In this document: piece after piece, positions 55,073 through 64,000 of the stretch
How positions within the stretch are numbered: position 1 is the stretch's first letter
Layout: each line of letters begins with the position of its first letter
NCBI GenBank assembly: GCA_015143295.1
Contig: CM026565.1
Coordinates: 25,428,052 to 25,492,051 of the forward strand
Direction: 5' to 3'
DNA: 64,000 bases
Origin: Tetracentron sinense
Lineage: Eukaryota > Streptophyta > Magnoliopsida > Trochodendrales > Trochodendraceae
Made by a program: the position numbers and the translations under genes
The notes under the pieces: generated by a model
Databases searched by the model: none
What the model was told of the DNA's origin: nothing
What the model saw: the letters and a program-made list of their open reading frames with translations, nothing else

Positions 55073-55934
55073 TTTGAAGAAGTAATGGGTTCAACGAGTT
55101 CTATGGATAATATGGAAAACTAGCAACATGTTTTTTTTTAAATGACTCGGGATGACCCTCACCTATTTGGATCGGACACGCAAGATCCCGCAAACCACAC
55201 ACATCAAGAAAGGCCAGGGCAGGCTCAAAGATCAATGAAGCATCCCATTGCCTGTGAACCACCGTGCTACTTTGGAAGTCTGCATATGGGCCTAGCATTT
55301 TTCTTTAATATATGATCAATGATTGCTCGTTTAGCAAAGTAGCATATACATGTGCACGTCTATCACTTGGCTGGTTCAGGATGGGGGAGTTTGGTCTCAA
55401 CATACGGTCATGCGCTCCAGCATGGCTTAGGCCCAACATTACAGGAACAAAACCCTACTCAAGCCCAGCCCACTGGCTAACTAATATCAGGCAGCTCGGT
55501 ATAAGCCCAATTCCAGTCCAACCTCCATCGGTTGTGGTTTTACAATGATAATAAATCATATTTGAAGCCCGACCTCATAATTTGAATAAGTAATACTAAT
55601 AGCCCAGCCCATTCATTGACCGAGATTTCGAATCAAGCCCATTATAGACTCATAGGCCCTAGGCCTAGCTTAAGCTTAGGCCTACTAGTAATCTCGCATA
55701 CAAGCTTATGAGGCCAATTAAACTGTATTAAATAGATCAATGAATTGATGATAAACGATATCTAGGTTGTGTGGAATTTGAAAGTAACCTCGCGCCACCG
55801 TGTAAAATTTTGGATTAGTTATGTTATTCAGAGGCTAAGTAACAGTGCCAATTTATTTTATCTTCACACATATATAGAAAAGAAAAGGAAAATGAAAAGA
55901 AAACAATTATTTTAAAACTCGTTTTAGTTTATTT
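54241..55934 (+). other. Downstream spacer of the reticulon gene
   Basis: The start is presumably 3' UTR. An A/T-run lies at 54414-54432 and an (ATT)n microsatellite at about 55044-55071. Frames at 55101-55298 and 55312-55548 show no domain. Some CCCAGCCC/GGGCC-rich repeats near 55420-55690 look like eroded LTR sequence but are not assigned. Confidence 0.55.
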
Positions 55935-55943
55935 AATCTTTAA

Positions 55944-56120
55944 TCACCCTCCTTGGTTGTTCCAATGGTAGAAAGTGTATCCCCAAAGAAGAAGATTTTG
56001 GTTCGAGTCCTTAAAATGAATGTGGTAGTTGATATATCCACTCACTAACTAGAACAAATACTAATTAACCAAACTAACAGATGCGGCCTAATCATGTGTC
56101 ATGTACAAAGACCAAAAAAA
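55944..56120 (+). mobile_element. tRNA-derived SINE (177 bp)
   Basis: Flanked by the 9-bp duplication AATCTTTAA at 55935-55943 and 56121-56129. TTGTTCCAATGGTAGAAAG (A-box-like), GGTTCGAGTCC (B-box), a body with CTAGAACAAATACTAATTAACC and a short A tail. A truncated relative lies at 49520-49620. Confidence 0.83.
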
Positions 56121-56144
56121 AATCTTTAACCTGGTCAAAATCCT

Positions 56145-56232
56145 ATGTTCCTATTGTTATAGAGAGCATTTTAAAGCATTTTTCTTTAATGTTCCTATTG
56201 TTATAGAGAGCATTTTAAAGCATTTTTCTTTA
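56145..56232 (+). repeat. Perfect 44-bp tandem duplication
   Basis: ATGTTCCTATTGTTATAGAG begins at 56145 and again at 56189. Both copies continue AGCATTTTAAAGCATTTTTC without a visible mismatch, which suggests a recent duplication. Confidence 0.9.
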
Positions 56233-56621
56233 ATGCAAACGCGAAATGTGAACTAATAAAATGTGAGTAGTATCACCAATTCACCATCCAACAATCCATA
56301 GTTAACCGCGTGACTTTATCTATGCAGATGCCTGAGCCTGGCCCAAGAATATAAGGGCATGAGCCAGGCCTGGCCTAATTCTGAGGCACAATCCAATAAT
56401 ATGAGTCCATAGTGATGGCATGTTAGGTCCGAGCCCATCTCGTCTTTGGATTGGGCTTTCGAAACAAGTCCCAATTTAGGTCAAGAAAAAAAAGAAATAA
56501 AAAATGAAAATTAAGTATGGTGTAGTCGAAGCGCCACTAATTGCATCATCAAAGCACATTAAGGGTGAAGAATCAAATTTTCTGGGCTCAAACACACTCT
56601 ACATGGAACCCAATCACATGA

Positions 56622-56819
56622 CACGTAGGCAACACTACTACCTATGAGTTAAAAATATATTATCCACTCTCTTTCTCGTGTGTACTAAGATTTTTGATTG
56701 GACGGCCTAAACATTTCCGACACGTAGTCAACACTACTACCTATGCGTTAAACATATATTATCTTCTCTATTTCTCGTGTGTACTAGGATGTTCGATTGG
56801 ACGGCCTAAGCATTTCCCG
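56622..56819 (+). repeat. 99-bp tandem duplication
   Basis: Two copies beginning CACGTAGGCAACACTACTAC (56622) and CACGTAGTCAACACTACTAC (56721), both ending GATTGGACGGCCTAA and CATTTCC. About ten differences by eye. Confidence 0.85.
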
Positions 56820-56894
56820 TTTTAGAATCGAGAGAGGCTGATTATAGTTTATAATTAGGTGGGCTGGCTAGACATCTCTCTATATATATGGAAA

Positions 56895-56987
56895 GGACTT
56901 TGGTGGGTTGGCTCCACCTAAAATCTCATCCTCTTAGATCATGGTCTTGGTGGTCTTGGCCTTAAGAGGGTCTTAGAAGCTTTATCC
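56895..56987. mobile_element. Short MITE (93 bp), 9-bp duplication, relative of 38341-38510
   Basis: Perfect 9-bp duplication ATATGGAAA at 56886-56894 and 56988-56996. Ends GGACTTTGGTGGG and, on the other strand, GGATAAAGCTTCTAAGACCC. It matches roughly one arm of the 170-bp hairpin in the formin intron (CCACCTAAAATC and GGTCTTGGTGGTCTTGGCC blocks). Confidence 0.87.
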
Positions 56988-57059
56988 ATATGGAAATATT
57001 TTGACTCACCGTCACATTCTACTATATAGTGGAATGTGTGGTCCTCATTGGTCCATCAA

Positions 57060-57620
57060 TTGTGGTTAAGATTCACTCACTTCTAGTGTTAAGATTCAAA
57101 CCATAAATTTTTTCAAAAAAACAAACAAACATATTAACCTTAATTTTCTTAAACTCAACCATGATTAAAGAGGTGTTAAAAGACACAAGTGGACACGACA
57201 TTTGACTTGTAGTCAAATGCATGGTGGGCTCTATATATATATATACAGGGGTGGAGCCAAGAATTTTTCATTGGGCGGGCCGAAATACATGTATAAAAAA
57301 AATTAATGGATGTGAGTGTATGGAGTTTAGAGGCGTAGCCCACGAGAAAAAAAAATTTGGGTACTTTTTTTTTTTGAGAAATTTTGTTCCCCGATTATGC
57401 CCTTGAGATTTCCACATGTCGGTATTGATAGTCCTTAACTATGGTTAAGATTCACCAACCAATCCTTGTCTTTTTTAAAAAAATCAAAACAAAAAAATTT
57501 CAATATTTTTTTTCTACAAACCAAGAATAAGTAGGTGAACCCTAAGAATAAGTGAATTTTAACCATAGTTAATGGGTTTCAATAGGGACATGTGGTGACC
57601 TCGAGGGCATAATTGGACTC
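57060..57620. repeat. TTAAGATTCACT-type inverted repeats
   Basis: TGTGGTTAAGATTCACTCAC (57061), ATGGTTAAGATTCACCAACC (57437) and the inverse AAGTGAATTTTAACCATAG (57541), with GACATGTGGTGACCTCGAGG at the right edge. Same arm family as the elements at 42031 and 42631. Borders are diffuse. Confidence 0.6.
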
Positions 57621-57879
57621 CAAGGAGTCCGGTCAACTTGCCGAATAAATTTAGTTAGGCACTAAAGATACACACCAATTGGGGCCCACTATATATATGA
57701 CACCAAAACTAGGGATAAGACAAATGATTTGGGGGGGGAGGCAACTATACTACTTAAATTTAAAAAAAATAAAATTCACTACATAATTTTCAAGTGAGTG
57801 ATGCCGCAAGCCTTTGGTATCTGCAACGGCTATTACAGAGCAACTACCTAACAAACTCAGAAATTAGAACACTCTTGTT
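57621..57879 (+). other. Short spacer between repeats
   Basis: A G-run at 57730-57738 and AT-rich sequence; nothing recognised. Confidence 0.5.
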
Positions 57880-59784
57880 TACTATTTGATGATATGTGTG
57901 CTTTGTAATAATGAATTAATTTGATATATGGTTGAACATATTAATTAATTAATTATATGATGAATGAATAAAGATTGAATATATGGACTTATGCTTTGAA
58001 ATGAATATCTTATATATTTGAATGAGCTTGATTGAAATAATTGGTTTCATACTTGAAAATCTTTAATGCTTAATTGTTTAATCTTTTTGATGTAGCCATG
58101 AGGGAAAAATATATAATGAAATGATTAAAATTTTACTTAATATCCTCTTAGAATCATAAGTGGTATCTTGAGTCTAATTGACAAAATTAATAATATCATT
58201 CTCACTAATGGATGATCTAAATTTTATGCAAATAAATACAATTTTTAAATTTAATTGATGCATATGCTTAGGAGGAGTCCTACATCAAATATTCTATTTA
58301 AATCATAAATTAAGAGGGAGCTTAACCAATTTCATTCATTTATTATGTCATCATCAAAAATAGGGAGATTGTTAGCTTTTAGGTTTTTGACCTAAGATAA
58401 CATCTTTGATTTTGATGATAACACAATAATAGAGTGACATTTGTGTCACTAATGTTCTATTGAGTATAAGTGTAATTCAGCTTATGAAGAGCATTAACAC
58501 ATCATACAAGACAAAAAGATGAAAATAACAACCAAGTAAGAAAGATTCTCCATCAAGTTATAAGAAAGCAATTGGATCAAGTTAAACACATTGAAGATTT
58601 TACCCAAATTCCAAGTCGGATCTTGAAGCTAAAGTTGAAATCTACTCAAGATCAAGATTGAAGATGAAAACTCTCAAGAAGGTTTTATAGTTTATTATCT
58701 AGTCTTTGAGAGTACTTAGAATTTATATAAGAAATCTTCAAAATTGGTCGGTTGAATTGCTCAATTACTTAGATTGACCATAAGTGTCTTAAGGTTCATT
58801 GAATATCTTTCTAAGGACTTAAAATATGATAAATATTTTGTTAAAAATAAGGTATAAGACCAAAGAAATCATGTCCATCATATTGGTTAAGCATTTATGA
58901 GTTTTCTGTAGAAAAATAGAGGACTCGTCGACAAGTGAGATTGTGGTCTCAGCACTCGTCGACGAGTGAAGAAACAGTAGCAGGGGATTGAATTTGGTAG
59001 CTTCGCTCGTCAATGACTGGTAAGTCATCCTTGCACTCGTCGACGACTGCTTGCGGGAAACGCCTAACATCTAGATTTTAACAGTTCTTTAAGTTCCCAA
59101 GAAGCCTCAAATGACTATATCTTTGTAAGTGCTATAAATATAATTGATTTATGAATAAAATTGAGAATTCCAATTTATCCAAGCAGTCATTTAATCACTC
59201 ACAAGCTTAGATTTTCAAATCTATTAAGTTTACCATAGAAATCCCAAAATCGAGTTCTTGAGCTATTCAACTCCTATCTTTAAGGGATTTATAGAGGATC
59301 TTAATTGTAATTTATCAGCTCATCTAAGGAGCATTATAAGGTTGTAAAACACTTATCCAAAGTGTATTACAATCAAGACGTCCATGGGAGTCTTGTCCGT
59401 GAAGCCGGTAGCTTTGTAAGGTGTGATCTCTAACTAAAAAGAAATTGTAACGATTTAGTCTTCACCCGGAAGAAGGCTATACGATTGAGTATAAATCGTG
59501 GTGAATCCTCTAGCAGGTATAATTTGAGGCGGGGACGTAGGCGGGTTACCAAACCTCGTGAACAATATCTTGTGTCGACTTGTGTTTACATCTTTCTAAC
59601 TCTTTTCTTTAATTTATTGTTTTGCATTGTTTAGCAGAATTGCTAAATTTCTATTTCCTTTAATTTGTTTAAGTTGAAATTCCGCCTAAGGAATTAAAAA
59701 GAATTTTAATTTACCATAGACCTTTTTCCCCCCCCCCCCCCCCCTTCCCCCTTCTAGGGTCCAATCCTTGGGCAATAGTAACAA
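57880..59784 (+). mobile_element. SIRE-type Copia 3' end with LTR (approximate borders)
   Basis: ATGCATATGCTTAGGAGGAG (about 58258), then TCATCATCAAAAATAGGGAG with AT before TGTTAGCTTTTAGG at 58370, is the usual 3' internal end plus purine tract of SIRE-like Copia elements. The LTR then runs to about 59784 (…TAACA), passing a C run (59728-59744) and CTTCTAGGGTCC, also seen in such LTRs. No pol coding sequence remains in the window. Left border is uncertain. Confidence 0.6.
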
Positions 59785-60435
59785 CACCACATAAATTCAA
59801 TTAGTTGTGGATTAATTGGTATGAACCGAATAGTCTCTTTCCCTAAACTATTTTTTCTCTCTCTCTAATTACTATTAATTAAAGTCAAGTAGATTAGTGG
59901 ATAAGTGGTAGCCCCAATTAAAAGATTTGAGGTAATGGAGATAGAGAAAATGTGGTTTAAGTACTTGCAAAATGGTGAATGAGATTTGTTAATGGAATGT
60001 ATTAGTAGTTATTAGATGGATTTTCAAATTGATTTTAATTTATAGGGTCGAGCAAATGCCCATGTGGTCAGCATGCCCAAAACATGGGCTACGAGATAAC
60101 ATTTCCCATCAGTCACACGTATATTAGGTGGACAAGAGTTCCTAGTCGTTGATAATATATTAATGTTGAGTCATTGGTGATCATCATGCATGTTACTACT
60201 TCGAAGCACGGTAAACTAAGTTTTAATAAAAAAAATTTATTATTGTCATATTGCTTTTGCTATGTAGTATTATTATACTCATTTGTTTTCTTTTAAAATT
60301 TTTATGCATGGCACGGTATCCGCTAGTTAACAAATATATATATATATACACACACTCATGCTAGAGAGACTTACTAAGCTTCGAACCTTGCTCTCTTGTT
60401 TGAATTATGGCTCGAGCAATTCTCCGTGACCAAGT
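59785..60435 (+). other. Spacer before the long LTR
   Basis: AT-rich sequence with a short (TA)n/(CA)n run near 60334-60353. No gene recognised. Confidence 0.55.
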
Positions 60436-63400
60436 TGTAAGCACCCAATTTTTACACCTTGCTTAATCATGGTTAATCTTCGTTAACCATGGTTATCCTC
60501 ATCCAAGCCCTAGTAACCCTAGGTAGACCTTAAACTAAATCCTAGTTTAATCCTAGGTAGCACCTATGCCTTAGTTCAAACCCTAAGCTAACCCTAACTA
60601 AACCCTAGGTCTAACCCTAGGTAAACCCTGAACCTAACCCACGGTCCAACCCTAGGCTAGCCCTAGTCTAAACCCTAGGCAAAACCCACGGGCTCAAGGC
60701 CCATTTTAAGTCCAAAACTCCAAAAAAAAGAGAGGATAAAACCCTATGTTTGGGCGTAAACATGGGCCAACTAAGCCCTGTGGGACCCACTTCACTCATT
60801 TTAAAATTTAAATTTTGGAGCCAATTTTTAAAACGGCAAAACCCTTTTTGCCTATCCCACATGTGTGGTGGTTAGGCCCAAAAAGTAAAAAAAAAAACAA
60901 AAAAACAAAGGGGAAAAAGAAAATTTTGAAAAAATAGTATAATAATAGAAAATAATTTTTTTTTTTTTTAAAAAGAGGGTTTAAACTTTGGGCGTCAACC
61001 CCATGTGGCAAGGCCCATATGCAGGATTGGGCCCAAATTAAGTAACCAAACAAGCCAAACACAAAAAAATAAAAAAAAATAAAAAAATCTGGGCACTGTT
61101 CATCATCCCTTCCGCCTGAACCTGCGTACGCCCAGCTGCCCCCTGACCCCCTGCCTTCTCCCCAGTTGTCCCCCACGCCTGTGGGGTGATCCTCATCCTT
61201 ATCCTTATCCTTCCCATCTCACTCCCTTTCTTCTTCTATAAAAACCACACGAAGCCACTGTTCAAAAAAAAAAGAAAAAAGCCACGGTGGTAGCTCGGCT
61301 CGTTCATCCTTCCATTTGCTCCACCCCTTTAGAAGGCCCTTAGACTCCCTAGGAGCCCCTCAAACCCATTCTAAGGTCATTCCTCACCTCAAAGCCCCAT
61401 CTCCACGAGTTCAGGAATGATTTTTTTTTTTTTAAAATTCTGCCCAGTCCCAAACTCTACCATCTCACCCTTGATTCTTCACCTAAGAGGATCAAAAACC
61501 ACACAAGTTGCTATCCCAACCCTTCACGGACTCCCCTAAGCCACCACTAGCTGCCACGGTGTACCACCATTACTTCCTATTCTAAAAAACCTGTAGTCAA
61601 ACCCTGTCCCCACTTCGGTTGCGTTACACCAACCTCAATTTGACGTCCAAAACTTTTACTGATCCTTAGCCTCCCAAAAACCTTATTAGGCCACCTCAGG
61701 GTGTCTCCAAGCCACCACTTCCATCTATAGTATCCACTCCAAAAACACCCTGTAAAAGAAAGAAAAGAAGGTTCTGTGTGAACCTTGGCCAGGCCACATC
61801 CCACCTCCCTTAACCCTCTGAGAGCATCCTCAGGCACTCCCTAGGTCATCACAGACCTGTCCCTGCGTCGCTCCAACCTCCACAATACCACTTGCAGCTG
61901 CCTACAATCGCCCCCACTGCTCAACTGCGCTCGCTCGTAGCTGCACCACCGTGTGTTCTGAGGGTATACATCACCCCTCTATTACTTGTCACCATTGTAA
62001 GGGACCCCTGGTCCCATTCCAGGGGTTCCATTTTACTTTTTTTGTCCTTTTTTATTACAGTGACTTAAAGCCGTATACATGGGGGGTTTTTACCTTGAGG
62101 CGTGGCCACGGGCACCACCGCCCCCACCACATTACAGCACACTCTCGAGGCTGGGGGGCCCTCAATCCATGAGGAAGCCCCCTGGACCTCACTGGTTCAA
62201 GCACAACAGCCCTACAACCCCCAACAGTGCCAATTTTTCAAAAAAAAAATTCTGCAATTTCAGTTTCGGGTCCACCGCCTATAACTGCGGTTTAACCATG
62301 GTTAGACCCAGCCTTGGTCGAAACCAAGGTCATGGTTAGAATCCCCATACATAGGGCTACCTCCTTGTAAATTTTCAGCCCTTAATTCACCCGTTAACCA
62401 TAGTTAAATCAACCTCAAAGTGGGGTCGACAGTATGAAAATCTGTGCAACGGGACAACTTTGGGCCTCTGTGGGGCCCACATCCAGCCTCTCCTTGGGCC
62501 CCAAAAGGGCCCAAATTGTTTCCCTCATAGCAGGCTTCGCTACCATGGTCTCGAATCCCCTGGGGATAGAGTCAATCAGCGGAAAAATTACCGCAAACTT
62601 TGCCAAAAATCTGTTTAGTTGTTTTTCAAAAAATCGTCATTTTATGTGATGTGCAACGAGGTAACTTTGGGCCTTTTTGGGGCCCACAAAAGACCTATTC
62701 TTGGGCCCCACAAAGGCTTAAAATGATCAATGGACTTCAGGCTATCCACTGGTAGTCTTGGTTTTCCATGGTTCCCTCGTTAACCATGGTTAAACCCTCC
62801 TCAATTGTGGTTAAAAATGTAACATGTTTTTGGGTTTTTTGGCATTTGCTGGACTTTGTGGGGGCGCAGACCGGGTAAGAGGCCATTCTAGGCCCTGCCA
62901 TGGACCCTGGGCCCATTCTTGACCCAATCGTACCCTTAACCATGGTTAAATCCACCCGTAGTTAACATTTAACCATGGTTAAGCGGCCTATGACCCGAAA
63001 AAATTCTGGAAAAATCATCAAAAAATTATAAATATTACATGGAATCCAGAAATGTCTTCAGTGACCTTTTTTGCTGTGGTTAAGACCCTTAATCCGAGTC
63101 AACCCCATTTTTGACCTTTAACCATGATCAAAAAATCTTTAATCGGAAAAAATCTGGAAAAATGCTCAAAAAATCTAAAATATTATGAGAAACCCAAAAG
63201 TGGTCTCATTTGGTTATTTAACCATAGTTAAAACTCTTAACCATGATTAAATCACATTTCTCAACCTCGGTTAGCAACCCTAACCCTTGGTTAAAACACC
63301 CTTGGGCCTACCGGGCCTCATCTATTTGCCTACCGGGCCAAACCCTAGCCTACTGGGCTCACCCTTGGCCTACCGGGCCCAATCTCGGGCCATAGGGCCA

Positions 63401-63956
63401 AATCCTAGCCTATCGGGCCTAATCTCAGCCCATCGGGCTTGAACCTTAGCCTATCGGGCTCAACTTAGGCCTACCGGGCCCAATACTGAGCACTTGACCA
63501 ACTCGGTCAACCACCCCTAGTCTCCCGGTTAGACCCTAAGCCACCATTGGTGCACACACACACACACCCCTAGCTTTTGGCACAGGCTCATGTGCTAGAA
63601 TTACGCTCGGTCTGATCTCACCCCTAGGTGAGTACGTAGGCAACCCAACCCGGGTTCGACCCTAGTCTAGGGTTTTCTCCTTCTTAGATTAGCATTCTCT
63701 TAAATACTTGAGGCATTTGATTAACATTGAGATTAATTTGACTTAACCCTAGCAAGTAGGGAACCACTGAAAAGTGAAAGTGCCGGGGTGCTCAACCCCT
63801 TCCCCGGACTTAACCGAACCTCTTACCCTGACCTCGGACCACAGACCAAGACCTCATCCAAATCCCGGGGACTTATCCCTTCCGAATGAATAAGTGGCGA
63901 CTCTTAACTTACTTCGTGAGATACAAACCAGGGTTTCCCCGAAACCCGCGCTCACA
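60436..63956 (+). repeat. Very long 5' LTR (about 3.5 kb), Ty3 Tat/Ogre-like
   Basis: Begins TGTAAGCACCCAATTTTTAC and ends GCGCTCACA just before a tRNA-complementary site. About 60 bp before the end is AGTGGCGACTCTTAAC, as in the solo LTRs at 23160 and 26486. Interior has CCCTAGG-type repeats (60500-60690), a pyrimidine-rich transcribed-looking part (61090-61950), many TTAACCATGGTTAA palindromes and a GCCTACCGGGCC array (63300-63480). All open frames within it look fortuitous. The upstream target duplication cannot be verified because the other LTR is outside the window. Confidence 0.75.
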
Positions 63957-63960
63957 GCTC

Positions 63961-63978
63961 TGGCGACTCTGCTGGGGA
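63961..63978 (+). other. Probable primer-binding site of the long-LTR element
   Basis: TGGCGACTCTGCTGGGGA four bases after the LTR end. This resembles the Arg-tRNA-type primer site I recall for Tat/Ogre elements (TGGCGACTCCACTGGGG). The internal region continues past the window end. Confidence 0.65.
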
Positions 63979-64000
63979 CCTTCAGGTTCAACCCGGAACC

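Noticed and set aside
60490-60690. Interstitial telomere repeats (CCCTAAA-like)
   Set aside because: Motifs are CCCTAGG-type, irregular in spacing and part of the long LTR, not (TTTAGGG)n.
61577-62955. Short open frames in the 60.4-64 kb region
   Set aside because: All lie inside the long LTR and lack any recognisable family signature.

Overview
This is nuclear DNA of a flowering plant. It holds plant-specific gene families split by many GT-AG introns, and large amounts of decayed LTR retrotransposons, LINEs, SINEs and MITEs. The species cannot be fixed from the sequence; large TE-filled introns suit a woody or early-diverging dicot-like genome, but that is only an impression. There is no bacterial, viral or organellar gene content and no CRISPR array.

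Positions 1-39355 (+) carry most of a class II formin gene, in the group of Arabidopsis FH14/FH18/FH20. Sixteen exons join in one unbroken reading frame: PTEN-like/C2 region, proline-rich FH1, then FH2. The first coding exon lies upstream of the window. Exons total 3638 bp and introns 35698 bp. Introns 4, 11, 13 and 15 are each 6-8 kb and filled with transposable elements: a decayed Copia element on the minus strand, LINE/L1 and LINE/RTE fragments, two solo LTRs of one family, an inverted-LTR rearrangement and several hAT-type MITEs with perfect 8-bp target duplications. Intron 9 has a GC-AG boundary.

Positions 39356-50767 are intergenic. They hold an antisense SINE, a foldback-like element whose core is a 12-unit tandem array, a TAA-flanked MITE, hairpin MITEs, a three-copy 254-bp tandem repeat and an (AT)n tract.

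Positions 50768-54240 (+) hold a complete nine-exon gene for a 657-residue reticulon-like protein (RTNLB21 type). It has a long repetitive acidic N-terminus, a C-terminal reticulon domain and a KKEW end. A SINE ends just upstream of the probable promoter.

Positions 54241-64000 are repetitive: SINE copies, a 93-bp MITE of the same family as one inside the formin gene, a SIRE-like Copia 3' end with LTR, and about 3.5 kb of a very long LTR followed by a probable primer-binding site, cut by the window edge.

The two genes are independent. The formin acts on the actin (and in this class microtubule) cytoskeleton, the reticulon on ER tubule shape. No new multi-gene system is evident; the most unusual material is the repeat architecture.
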